A DNA stretch of 64,000 nt from Maribacter huludaoensis (GCF_029350945.1 NZ_JARKMS010000002.1:825376-889375), one strand, 5' to 3'. Shown: positions 18,422 through 26,230, counted from the first letter of the stretch. Translations and numbers: made by a program. The notes: generated by a model from the letters alone, not told the origin.

Positions 18422-19273
18422 TTACGAGAATATTACAGTTTTATTGTTGTATACCATTGTTTTCCGTGCAATATGGAGTTTTACGCCCCTGGCGAGCACT
18501 ATTTTTTCCAAATCCCTTCCTTTCCCAATAAAATCTTTGATGGAATGGGAATGGGTAACGGTGGTTACGTCTTGCTCAATAATAGGGCCGGCATCCAATT
18601 CTTCCGTTACATAATGACTTGTTGCCCCTATAATTTTCACTCCTCTTTTAAAAGCTGCATGATAGGGTTTTGCCCCGGCAAATGCAGGAAGAAAGGAATG
18701 ATGTATGTTAATGATCCTATTGGGAAATTTATTGATAAGTGTACCGCTAACTATTTGCATGTATCTGGCCAGTACAATGAAATCAACATTGTATTTTTCT
18801 AGCAATGTCAATTGTTCTTTTTCTGCTTCAATTCTATTCTCTTTATTGAACGGAACATGGTAGAATGGAATATTAAATTGATTGGCTATGTCTTTAAGAT
18901 CATTGTGGTTGCTTAAGATAAAAGGTATCTCAACAGCCAATTCTCCAGAACGGTATCTACTTAACAAGTCATATAAGCAATGTTTGTACTTAGAAACAAA
19001 AATGGCCATTTTAGGCAATTTATCATCAGTGTGTATGCTCCATTGCATATTGTACGTGGCAACCAGTTCTTTTTCAAAAAGAGATTTAAAATGATCCAGA
19101 TCTTTGAAGTCATCTTCAAATTCAACCACGGTTCGCATAAAAAATACATTGGCAGGTTTATCTACATGCTGATCTAAATAAACGATATTGCCTTTGTTTT
19201 TACTGATAAATCCGGTTATGGTGCATATGATACCTGCTTGATCCGGACAATGGACTAGAATTGTTGTTTTCAA
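18422..19273 (-). CDS. purU: Formyltetrahydrofolate deformylase
   Basis: Hydrolyses 10-formyl-THF to THF and formate, balancing one-carbon pools and supplying formate for purine synthesis. The 283-residue protein has an N-terminal ACT domain (ILVHCPDQAGIICTITGFIS, about 5-24) and a C-terminal formyltransferase domain with NIHHSFLPAFAGAKPYHAAF (about 193-212) and ATSHYVTEELDAGPIIEQDV. The His and Asp of HHSFLP and the LDAGPI loop are the expected catalytic residues. ACT domains in this family bind regulatory amino acids (glycine and methionine in E. coli). Confidence 0.95.
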   Translation of the reverse strand: MKTTILVHCPDQAGIICTITGFISKNKGNIVYLDQHVDKPANVFFMRTVVEFEDDFKDLDHFKSLFEKELVATYNMQWSIHTDDKLPKMAIFVSKYKHCLYDLLSRYRSGELAVEIPFILSNHNDLKDIANQFNIPFYHVPFNKENRIEAEKEQLTLLEKYNVDFIVLARYMQIVSGTLINKFPNRIINIHHSFLPAFAGAKPYHAAFKRGVKIIGATSHYVTEELDAGPIIEQDVTTVTHSHSIKDFIGKGRDLEKIVLARGVKLHIARKTMVYNNKTVIFS

Positions 19274-19357
19274 TGGTAAATAATTATGGCTTCAAAAATA
19301 GCTCATAATTCTTTAAGTGCCCGCTATATCTTTTAATTTGAGAAGATTTGAAAAAGA

Positions 19358-19747
19358 TTAAGAGTGTTCTGATTTCCAAGCTTTGTAAGATTTTCTAAAA
19401 CTCTTTATCTCTTTTCTAAGAAGATTAATGTACTCGGTTTCTTTTACACCATGCTTCTCAAGACCCATGCAATAAGAATTAATGTTTCTTATAATAATAT
19501 TAATATAAGAAATAGTCTCTAGCCGCTCATTGCTACAGTTGGAATATTCTACCTGTGCAATTTTCTGAGGTATCAAGATAGAATCCGTTAAAATAGAATT
19601 GGCCATTATATCCCTAAGACTGGTAGATTCGCAAAGGCGCATCAGATCTTTATTAAATGATACATATGAAGCGATCTCTCTGCTCATTGTGCAGAGTTCC
19701 AATGCTTTTCTGTAAATAGGTAAATGTTTTAAACTTCGGTATGCCAT
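19358..19747 (-). CDS. Four-helix bundle protein, distantly like the S23 (23S rRNA intervening-sequence) family
   Basis: A 129-residue cytoplasmic helical protein. LPIYRKALELCTMSREIASY (about 9-28) and SILIPQKIAQ (about 56-65), followed by two long helices, resemble the pattern of S23/TIGR02436 four-helix proteins (x-V-Y-x-K-A-L..., S-I-P-x-N-I-A-E). The usual basic and RxSG-type residues are not conserved, so the match is only at the level of pattern. It is divergent from the Lrp-type regulator, whose ATG-equivalent lies 118 nt away, and downstream genes on its strand include purU. Function unknown; it could be a ribosome- or RNA-associated adaptor (weak inference). Confidence 0.5.
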   Translation of the reverse strand: MAYRSLKHLPIYRKALELCTMSREIASYVSFNKDLMRLCESTSLRDIMANSILTDSILIPQKIAQVEYSNCSNERLETISYINIIIRNINSYCMGLEKHGVKETEYINLLRKEIKSFRKSYKAWKSEHS

Positions 19748-19804
19748 TATGTGGGATGTAATTAGCGTATTATAAAATTACGTTAGTTATTTGTAAATTT
19801 TCTA

Positions 19805-19838
19805 TTGAATAGAAACGTAATTTGTATTTTTACCTTTG
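19805..19838 (+). promoter_or_regulatory. Candidate promoter of the Lrp-type regulator
   Basis: TTG at 19805-19807 and TACCTTTG at 19831-19838 (23-nt spacer) precede the TTG start codon at 19866. Confidence 0.4.
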
Positions 19839-19865
19839 ATAATAAATATTTAAATAGAAATACTT

Positions 19866-20315
19866 TTGAATCCAAAGATTGATGAGCTTAATTGGAAAAT
19901 ACTGAAACAATTGCAGGATAATGCGAGAGAATCATTTGCAAATATTGGACGTGTTGTGGGGTTGACGGCACCTGCGGTTGCTGAACGTGTTAAGAAAATG
20001 GAAGACCTTGGTATTATACAAGGTTACAAGGCTACCGTGTCTCATGCATTAACCGGACACCAATTAAAGGCAATAATAACATTAAGGGCCTTTATGGGAA
20101 AATTAAAGCCTTTTTTAGCAGTGGTGCCGTCATTACAAGAAGTCATAAATTGTTATAGAATTACCGGAAACGAAAATATTGTAATGGAGGTAGTTTTAAA
20201 GGATCAATTCCATTTAGAAAAGTTTATTGATCAACTTATTCAATATGGTGAGACAAGAACACATATTGTGTTGTCTCAAGTAATTTCAAATGCGCCTATG
20301 CATAAGATTAAATAG
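19866..20315 (+). CDS. Lrp/AsnC-family transcriptional regulator
   Basis: A 149-residue feast/famine regulator. The N-terminal winged helix (about 1-60) contains LNWKILKQLQDNARESFANI and VVGLTAPAVAERVKKMEDLG; the C-terminal RAM/ligand domain includes CYRITGNENIVMEVVLKD (about 97-114), where the G-x-x-D-type effector motif reads GNEN. The start codon is TTG at 19866, supported by the promoter upstream and the canonical beginning of the HTH. It is divergent from the four-helix gene. Ligand and targets cannot be deduced; amino-acid sensing is the family norm. Confidence 0.9.
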   Translation: MNPKIDELNWKILKQLQDNARESFANIGRVVGLTAPAVAERVKKMEDLGIIQGYKATVSHALTGHQLKAIITLRAFMGKLKPFLAVVPSLQEVINCYRITGNENIVMEVVLKDQFHLEKFIDQLIQYGETRTHIVLSQVISNAPMHKIK

Positions 20316-20417
20316 AAATTTATATAATTGTTTTACTTAGTTTTAAATCTTGTATATAAAGTACAATTAATAACTATTGTTGAAAATTATTTTGGCTAGA
20401 TTTTTGATGTGAAATAA

Positions 20418-21833
20418 ATGATGAAAAAAATACTACTTCTTACGTTCGTTTTAATTTCTTCTATAGTTTATTCTCAAGAGCTTAGACTTCTTAAAGGTGC
20501 TATTACAGAAAATTTAATAGTAAACGATTCTGTCAACGAAACCTTTTCTCTTTATTTACCTACTAATTTTGATGTTAATAGGCCATGGCCGGTTACTTTT
20601 GTTATGGACTTGGAAGGAAAGGGCAGAGCATCTCTTTCTGTGTTGAGTAGTGCTGCAGAACAAGAAGGTTATGTATTGGCCAGCTCTAATAACTTGAGCG
20701 ATTCTCTTCCAATTTCCCAAAATGTTCTTATTGCAAATAGGATGTTAAATTCTGTATTTAAGTCTATACCTACTGCAAAATATAGAGTGTATACCGCGGG
20801 TTTTGAAAATGGGGCTATGTTCGCTTCCCTTTTACCTGCTTTTATAAGTGAACTGAAAGGAGTTATTTCTATAGGTGCTGCTATTGGTAGTTTTGAAGTT
20901 CTAAATCCCAAAAAACCTTATCAATTTATTGGCGTGGTCAACAGGGCGGATTTTAATTTTGCATCTATGTACCAGTCCAGATCGGAACTTAATAAATTGA
21001 AATTTCCTAATGAATTGTTGGTATTTGATGGTGAGCGAAATTTACCGGAAAAAAATATTATTGCAAAAGCATTTAGAATGTTGACATTGAGCAGTATGGC
21101 CAAAGGTCATTTACAACGAAACGATAGTTTGATCAATAGTTCTTACAATGAATTTTTGGTAGATGTAAATGCAAATGTGTCAAACCAAAAACCACTATTG
21201 GCTACCTATCAAATGTTGGATATGGAGAAAATATTCTATCCGTTAATGGAATTGGATTCATTAAAGGCTTCACAAAAAATATTAAGAAGAAGTACTTCGT
21301 ATAAGCAGGCCAATAGAAGCCAGAACAGTTATTTTTTAAAGGAGTCGTTTACCAAGGAGGATTATAGCTACTATTTAGAAGAGGATATCATTTCTTATAA
21401 CTATGCCAATTTAGGTTGGTGGAAATATCAAATGGAAGAACTGAATAAGTTGGATAAAAGTAGTAATCTGTTTGAGCGTCAAATGTCCTCTAGGTTAAGA
21501 GGTTACATCAATGCTTTGGTCTCCGATAATATAGATTTTATAGCTGCCGATGAAATAATAGATTGGGAAGCCTTGAATTTACTATATATGATAAAGACCA
21601 TTACCGCTCCAACTGAAAGCGAGGGGTATTTAAATGTAATGTCTGCCAGTTCAAAAATGGAGGATTATGGTACGGCTTTATTTTATTTGGAAGAGCTATT
21701 AAAAATGGGGTATTCAGATAAACAAAAGCTATATTCAATAGAACATACTTCGTTATTAAGAATTATGCCAGAGTTTAACGAGCTGATCGAAAAGTACTTA
21801 AAAGGCGCAAGATATGATGTTATTGAGCGGTAA
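20418..21833 (+). CDS. Secreted alpha/beta-hydrolase-like protein lacking the catalytic serine, with a C-terminal helical extension
   Basis: A 471-residue exported protein (signal peptide ending VYSQ, about 20). Residues 30-230 follow the plan of PHB-depolymerase/feruloyl-esterase-like hydrolases: FSLYLPTNFDVNRPWPVTFV (about 42-61) and VYTAGFENGAMFASLLPAFI (about 127-146). The latter should carry the G-x-S-x-G elbow, but it reads GFENG, with Glu in place of Ser. The usual HG..D motif after it reads VVNRADFNF. The remainder (about 230-471) is helical and may hold tetratricopeptide-like repeats near the C-terminus (YGTALFYLEELLKMG). It is probably a non-catalytic binding protein. Its last 14 nt overlap the convergent DJ-1 gene. 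Confidence 0.65.
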   Translation: MMKKILLLTFVLISSIVYSQELRLLKGAITENLIVNDSVNETFSLYLPTNFDVNRPWPVTFVMDLEGKGRASLSVLSSAAEQEGYVLASSNNLSDSLPISQNVLIANRMLNSVFKSIPTAKYRVYTAGFENGAMFASLLPAFISELKGVISIGAAIGSFEVLNPKKPYQFIGVVNRADFNFASMYQSRSELNKLKFPNELLVFDGERNLPEKNIIAKAFRMLTLSSMAKGHLQRNDSLINSSYNEFLVDVNANVSNQKPLLATYQMLDMEKIFYPLMELDSLKASQKILRRSTSYKQANRSQNSYFLKESFTKEDYSYYLEEDIISYNYANLGWWKYQMEELNKLDKSSNLFERQMSSRLRGYINALVSDNIDFIAADEIIDWEALNLLYMIKTITAPTESEGYLNVMSASSKMEDYGTALFYLEELLKMGYSDKQKLYSIEHTSLLRIMPEFNELIEKYLKGARYDVIER

Positions 21834-22563
21834 GGTGTGGCACCTTGGCCAAATCCCAATCTATGACGAGACCTTTTGCCAAAGATTTGGTAATTTCCTT
21901 TCCATATAGCACTTCGCAAAGATATAATGCTGCTTCAAAACTTTTTGCACCACCTGCCGAAGTAATGTATTTTCCATCGTGAACAAAAAGTACATTGTCC
22001 TTTATGTTTAAATTGGGGAACATGTTTCTGTAATTTTCAACATCACTTGGAAAAGTGGTTGAAGCAACTGAATCTAGAATACCAGCTTTTGCCAAGAGGA
22101 AGGCTCCGTCGCAATGACTGGTCATGTACAGTGCGGTTTTGTCAATTTTTTTAATAAAATCCAGCATTAATGTGTCTTTCAAATCAGAGTCCATTGAATG
22201 CTCCGCGCTAGGTACTACCAAAATATCTATTTTGGGTAAATCATCTTTGGTATAATCATAGTCTGGCAGTATACGAACGCCTTCAAAAGTAGTGATAGGT
22301 TCTAGTGTGTTGGCAACTGAAAAAGTGTTCATTGCCTTAATATTCTCTCTATATTTTGTATGCTGAAAAATATCAAACGGTGCCGTAAACTCTGTGTTGA
22401 AAGTGCCTTGCATAATTAGAAAGGCAACATTATAGTTTTTAGGATTTAGTTCTGGTAGTACTCTAGCTTTTTCTGTTATGACCTCTTTTTTTACAGCTGT
22501 ATTGTTTTCTTGACAACTGCATAAGGTGATTAGTAAAATGGGTAAAATATATATAAACTTCAT
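21820..22563 (-). CDS. DJ-1/PfpI-family lipoprotein
   Basis: A 247-residue protein with a lipoprotein signal (MKFIYILPILLITLCSC; an ATG two codons earlier at 22569 is possible). The mature part is a class I glutamine-amidotransferase-like domain of the DJ-1/PfpI kind: NYNVAFLIMQGTFNTEFTAP (about 44), IDILVVPSAEHSMDSDL (about 112) and the nucleophile elbow MTSHCDGAFLLAKAG, where Cys lies in H-C-D-G (about 151). TFEGVRILPDYDY and VHDGKYITSAGGAKS match the AraC-associated branch (GATase1 of FtrA-like regulators), but here no HTH follows and the protein is exported. Substrate unknown; periplasmic placement is unusual for the family. Confidence 0.8.
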   Translation of the reverse strand: MKFIYILPILLITLCSCQENNTAVKKEVITEKARVLPELNPKNYNVAFLIMQGTFNTEFTAPFDIFQHTKYRENIKAMNTFSVANTLEPITTFEGVRILPDYDYTKDDLPKIDILVVPSAEHSMDSDLKDTLMLDFIKKIDKTALYMTSHCDGAFLLAKAGILDSVASTTFPSDVENYRNMFPNLNIKDNVLFVHDGKYITSAGGAKSFEAALYLCEVLYGKEITKSLAKGLVIDWDLAKVPHLTAQ

Positions 22564-22654
22564 GATCATAAATGTATAGGGTTCTAAAGTACGATTATAT
22601 GTTAAAATAACTTAAGGTGAATAAATTGTATTTTTGAAATATAAAGAATGAACT

Positions 22655-23299
22655 ATGAGATTATGTATTGCCGTTTTGGTTTTGGGTATGTTCGTTTCAT
22701 GCGGACAAGAAAAGAAATATCACGATGTAAAAGATCAGGTCAAGTTAGCGGTAACATCAGATAAGATAGCGGATATTCTAAAATTTCAGGAAGAATTGAA
22801 CGCTGAGTTTAAAGATCCGGAAACTTCTCCATTGGCAGATCGCTTTCGTATTAATTTTGAGTCGTTAGATTTCTTTGAGCCGGATACCAGCTACGTTGTT
22901 CAGGCAGAATTTATAAGAACGCCTGAAGCTTTACCTTTTGCAATGCCTACTACAACAGATAGAGAATCAACAGAGGTGGTCTACGGTATAGCTAAATTTA
23001 CCTTAAATGGAAAGGAGCATGAATTAGAAATTTATCAATCTCCAGAACTAATTAAGCAAGCAGAATATGAAGATTATTTGTTTTTGCCTTTTACGGATAA
23101 AACAAATGGAGAAGAGACCTATGGTGGAGGTAGGTATTTAGATTTAACAATACCCAAGGGAAATAAGATAATTTTGAATTTCAATAAAGCCTATAATCCT
23201 TATTGCGCTTATAATAAGAAGTTTAGTTGTCCAATTGTTCCTAAGGTCAATAATTTGGATACAGAAATTAAAGTAGGGGTGAAAGCCTTTGAACATTAA
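22655..23299 (+). CDS. DUF1684 lipoprotein
   Basis: A 214-residue predicted lipoprotein (lipobox MFVSC, Cys at about 16). The body matches DUF1684: LKFQEELNAEFKDPETSPL (about 43-61), YGIAKFTLNGKEHELEIYQS (about 109), YGGGRYLDLTIPKGNKIILN and NKAYNPYCAYNKKFSCPIVP (about 184-203), which holds conserved Cys residues. The family has no established biochemical role; the sequence suggests a beta-rich extracytoplasmic domain. It is convergent with the porin gene and shares a bidirectional terminator. Confidence 0.85.
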   Translation: MRLCIAVLVLGMFVSCGQEKKYHDVKDQVKLAVTSDKIADILKFQEELNAEFKDPETSPLADRFRINFESLDFFEPDTSYVVQAEFIRTPEALPFAMPTTTDRESTEVVYGIAKFTLNGKEHELEIYQSPELIKQAEYEDYLFLPFTDKTNGEETYGGGRYLDLTIPKGNKIILNFNKAYNPYCAYNKKFSCPIVPKVNNLDTEIKVGVKAFEH

Positions 23300-23311
23300 T
23301 GGGGAAAATAA

Positions 23312-23340
23312 AAAACCTCGGCAGGTATTGCCGAGGTTTT
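23312..23340. terminator. Bidirectional terminator, DUF1684/porin
   Basis: A perfect 12-bp stem, AAAACCTCGGCA / TGCCGAGGTTTT with a GGTAT loop, flanked by A and T tracts, lies between convergent genes. Confidence 0.9.
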
Positions 23341-23382
23341 AAAACTTAAACTATAAAATCAACCATTAATTTTGTAAACAAC

Positions 23383-24399
23383 TTAGAAAGAGTAAACAGC
23401 TGCTACTAAGAAAGAAGATAAGCTTTTAGAAGCTGCACCGTCTGCATCAAAGTAAGGCTCTACATCATTACCCCAAGAATCTAATCTGATCTCAGGCTTA
23501 ATTGTTAAGTTTTCTACCGAGTAACTTCCTGTTAGAGTCAATCCTAATACACTTGGGTTGTCAATACCAGGTGTATCTAAATCAACAGCAAAGTATTCAC
23601 CTCTTAAACCTATTGAGAAGTCATCTGAAGTAGCGTATTGAGGGTAAAGCGCTACACCTGAAAATCCTGCACCGTCGTTATCTGCATAAGCTGCATTTAT
23701 TCCTAAGAAGAAATCTTCAGAAAGATCAAAACCACCTGTGTAATCAATTTCGAAACCTAATGCTTCACCACCATCGTAGTAGAAGTTAAGGTACTGACCT
23801 GAATACCCTAATTGAGCACCTGCAGAGTAAGCCCCGGTTAAGTTATTGTTCGTATCAGTTACGTTCATAATAGCTAACATTAAACTGAAATCATCAGAAA
23901 GTGCAAAATCAGCCTTTAAACCTACGTGAGAGAAAGGTCCATTAGAAAATAAGTAAGATGTGCTGTAGTTAAAATTGCCTACAGGAGAAATTACTTCGTA
24001 TCCTAAATAGGTATTAAACCTACCCATTGTTAAAGTAGTACCTTCGGATACATTCCAGTAAGCATAAAGTTGGTTTAAGTTATACCCGCCAACAGCTTCA
24101 TCTCCTCTTGGTCCAAAAACTACATCTGCAACTACACCTGTTTTTTCGCCTTCGTAGGCAGCAATTATATTTGCCATACCTAGAGCAAAACCTAATTCAT
24201 TGGCAAATGAACTGCCGAATGATTGTGCTGTTGCGTCTGATGCACTTAAGTTAGTTTGATAGTAAGCATCAACAGAACCACTAATACTTATTTTTTTCTC
24301 TTCTTCCTCTTCTTGAGCTACTACACCAGCCGCTGCAAAAAGCATAAGCCCTGTTGCGAAAATATTTTTTACGTACTTTGTATTTATAATCGTTTTCAT
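23383..24399 (-). CDS. Outer-membrane beta-barrel porin associated with ammonium uptake
   Basis: A 338-residue exported protein (signal peptide to about VVAQ, residue 29, then an acidic EEEEEKK stretch). The rest alternates hydrophobic and polar residues and ends in AAVYSF, a terminal aromatic as expected for an outer-membrane barrel. The pattern GSVDAYYQTNLS...LGMANIIAAYEGEKTGVVADVVFGPRG resembles the BBP2 putative beta-barrel porin family. It is the third gene of glnK-amt-porin, 100 nt after amt, with a hairpin in between. A role in letting ammonium or another small nitrogen compound through the outer membrane is inference from position. Confidence 0.8.
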   Translation of the reverse strand: MKTIINTKYVKNIFATGLMLFAAAGVVAQEEEEEKKISISGSVDAYYQTNLSASDATAQSFGSSFANELGFALGMANIIAAYEGEKTGVVADVVFGPRGDEAVGGYNLNQLYAYWNVSEGTTLTMGRFNTYLGYEVISPVGNFNYSTSYLFSNGPFSHVGLKADFALSDDFSLMLAIMNVTDTNNNLTGAYSAGAQLGYSGQYLNFYYDGGEALGFEIDYTGGFDLSEDFFLGINAAYADNDGAGFSGVALYPQYATSDDFSIGLRGEYFAVDLDTPGIDNPSVLGLTLTGSYSVENLTIKPEIRLDSWGNDVEPYFDADGAASKSLSSFLVAAVYSF

Positions 24400-24467
24400 A
24401 AGTTTTGATTTAATCCCTAATGGGATGAATTAATTTTGAGAAATTTATTTATTGAAAAGGTTATGTA

Positions 24468-24493
24468 ACGGAGCGTTCTGCAAAACGCTCCGT
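24468..24493 (-). terminator. Intercistronic hairpin between amt and the porin gene
   Basis: ACGGAGCGTT / AACGCTCCGT (24468-24477 and 24484-24493) forms a perfect 10-bp stem 6 nt after the amt stop. In the amt direction no T-run follows (the T-run is on the other side), so it is more likely a partial terminator, RNA-processing or stabilising element than a full terminator. Confidence 0.6.
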
Positions 24494-24499
24494 ATTTTT

Positions 24500-25738
24500 T
24501 TAGTGTTGGTTCATTCTAAAATCAGCATAAGCATCCATACCGTGCTCATGAATATCTAGACCTTCAACTTCTTCTTCTTTAGAAACTCTAAGTCCAATAG
24601 TAGCTTTAAGTACTCCTAAGATAATACCAGAGGTAACTATACAGAACCCGCCTACAATCAATACACCGTATAATTGTGTCATGAACTGAGCTCCACTGGC
24701 CATGCTACCAAAGATACCTACAACCAATGTTCCCCAAATACCACAGATCAAGTGAACCGCTACGGCACCTACAGGGTCATCTAATTTTAATTTGTCTACC
24801 AAGGCAACACCACCTACAATGATAATACCGGCAATGAATCCAATGATTACAGCTTCGTTTGGTGACATTAAATCCGCTCCTGCGGTAATACCTACCAATC
24901 CACCAAGAATACCGTTCAAGAACATAGTTAAATCTAGGTTCTTATAAAGAATAGTAGAGGTAATCATTGCTCCAAATCCACCAGCGGCTGCAGCCAAACT
25001 TGTAGTCACCAATACTAAAGATGTCAATTCTGGATCTGCGGATAATACTGATCCACCGTTAAACCCGAACCATCCTAACCATAATATCAATACACCAGCC
25101 GTAGCCATTGGTATACTATGGCCCGGTATAGCTTTTGGTTTACCATCTTTACCGAATTTTCCAATTCTAGAACCTAAAAGATAAATTGCAACTAAAGCTG
25201 CCCACCCACCAACTGAGTGTACTAATGTAGAACCTGCAAAATCATAGAATCCCCATGAATCCAAGAATCCGCCTCCCCATTTCCAAGCACCTACTATAGG
25301 GTATACCAAACCAACATAGATTACGGTAAATATCATGAAAGCTCCAATTTTCATACGTTCTGCTACTGCACCAGATACAATAGTAGCCGCTGTAGCCGCG
25401 AACATTCCTTGGAAAAGAAAGTCTGTCCACCATGTGTAGCCACCATCTGCATAGTCTGGTGTCATACCACCTTCAGGGGCACCTATACCAAAACCTGCAA
25501 ATTTTAAAAGACCCATATCTCCTTCTTCAAAACCTGGGTACATTAAATTGAATCCCCATGCATAGTAAAGAAGTAATCCACCTGTTATAATGAAGATATT
25601 CTTGAACAATATGTTGATCGTGTTCTTTTGTCTTGTTAAGCCAATCTCTAAAAAGGCAAAACCAGTATGCATGAAGAATACCAATGCGGTAGCCACCATC
25701 ATCCATACGTTATTTGCTGTAAATAATCCTGCGTCCAT
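24500..25738 (-). CDS. amt: Ammonium transporter
   Basis: Inner-membrane Amt/Mep/Rh channel conducting ammonium. The 412-residue protein begins without a long signal and shows eleven predicted helices. Signature features: FFMHTGFAFLEIGLTRQKNT (about 21-40), FAGSTLVHSVGGWAALVAIY (about 170, first pore His) and HLICGIWGTLVVGIFG (about 330, second pore His). The GWFGFNGGS motif near 225 is also present. The C-terminal tail YADFRMNQH is the cytosolic segment that interacts with PII. It is 34 nt after glnK, the classic genetic pairing. Expression is probably linked to nitrogen limitation through the upstream palindromes (inference). Confidence 0.96.
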   Translation of the reverse strand: MDAGLFTANNVWMMVATALVFFMHTGFAFLEIGLTRQKNTINILFKNIFIITGGLLLYYAWGFNLMYPGFEEGDMGLLKFAGFGIGAPEGGMTPDYADGGYTWWTDFLFQGMFAATAATIVSGAVAERMKIGAFMIFTVIYVGLVYPIVGAWKWGGGFLDSWGFYDFAGSTLVHSVGGWAALVAIYLLGSRIGKFGKDGKPKAIPGHSIPMATAGVLILWLGWFGFNGGSVLSADPELTSLVLVTTSLAAAAGGFGAMITSTILYKNLDLTMFLNGILGGLVGITAGADLMSPNEAVIIGFIAGIIIVGGVALVDKLKLDDPVGAVAVHLICGIWGTLVVGIFGSMASGAQFMTQLYGVLIVGGFCIVTSGIILGVLKATIGLRVSKEEEVEGLDIHEHGMDAYADFRMNQH

Positions 25739-25772
25739 TTCGTTTAGTTTTTTAGTTAGTTAGTTATTTTAT

Positions 25773-26111
25773 TTAGTTAATACCGGCCAAACCGTCTTCT
25801 TTAGTTCTTATTCTATATGCTTGAAGAACTTCGGATACAAATATTTTACCGTCACCTACATTGCCAGAGTAAGCTGCCTCTAGTATTTTATTAACTGTTT
25901 TTTCAAGAAAGTCATCTGATACTACAATGGTTAGGTACCTACGTTGAATATCTGTAGTACTGTAAGAGATACCACGGTACACGTGACCTTCTTTTTCATT
26001 ACCTACACCTGTTACATCCCAGTAACTGAAGAAATTTACTTCAATACTGTGCAACGCTTCTTTGACATCGTCAAACTTTGATTTTCTAATAATTGCCTCG
26101 ATTTTTTTCAT
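25773..26111 (-). CDS. glnK: PII nitrogen regulatory protein, divergent T-loop
   Basis: Trimeric signalling protein that binds ATP/ADP and 2-oxoglutarate and gates Amt. Start at 26111 gives the canonical MKKIEAIIRKSKFDDVKEAL and a 112-residue product; the longer frame to 26159 runs through the promoter region. GDGKIFV (about 86) and the C-terminal YRIRTKEDG fit PII. The T-loop keeps YRGISY, with the tyrosine equivalent to Tyr51, but lacks the glutamine equivalent to Gln39 (GNEK here) and the segment after Tyr51 is STTDIQRRY rather than VDFLPK. The loop is one residue shorter. It leads the glnK-amt-porin operon. Confidence 0.92.
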   Translation of the reverse strand: MKKIEAIIRKSKFDDVKEALHSIEVNFFSYWDVTGVGNEKEGHVYRGISYSTTDIQRRYLTIVVSDDFLEKTVNKILEAAYSGNVGDGKIFVSEVLQAYRIRTKEDGLAGIN

Positions 26112-26133
26112 TTGAATAAGTTTTTGATATTGC

Positions 26134-26141
26134 CAAATATA
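26134..26141 (-). promoter_or_regulatory. Candidate -7 element of the glnK operon
   Basis: The minus strand reads TATATTTG, 22 nt upstream of the ATG at 26111. There is no TTG at the -33 position; that place is taken by the proximal palindrome at 26157-26177, which suggests activation. Confidence 0.5.
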
Positions 26142-26156
26142 TGTTAAAAACATTGG

Positions 26157-26177
26157 CACCCTAAAAATATGAGGGTA
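26157..26177. promoter_or_regulatory. Proximal nitrogen-operator candidate upstream of glnK
   Basis: The site has arms CACCCTA and TGAGGGTA around an AT-rich centre (21 nt). Its centre is about 30 nt upstream of the -7 box centre. It resembles the second site at 26210-26230, 53 nt away (about five helical turns), and the glnII/glnN site. Confidence 0.5.
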
Positions 26178-26209
26178 TCTGTGTATATTTTTATGAGTAT
26201 GACAATATA

Positions 26210-26230
26210 TACCCCTAAAATTTTAGGGTA
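26210..26230. promoter_or_regulatory. Distal nitrogen-operator candidate upstream of glnK
   Basis: This 21-nt site contains a perfect 16-bp palindrome, CCCTAAAATTTTAGGG (26213-26228). Its TACCCCTA...GGGTA outline matches 2560-2581. The centre is about 82 nt from the glnK -7 box, compared with about 81 nt for the matching site at glnII. Confidence 0.6.
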
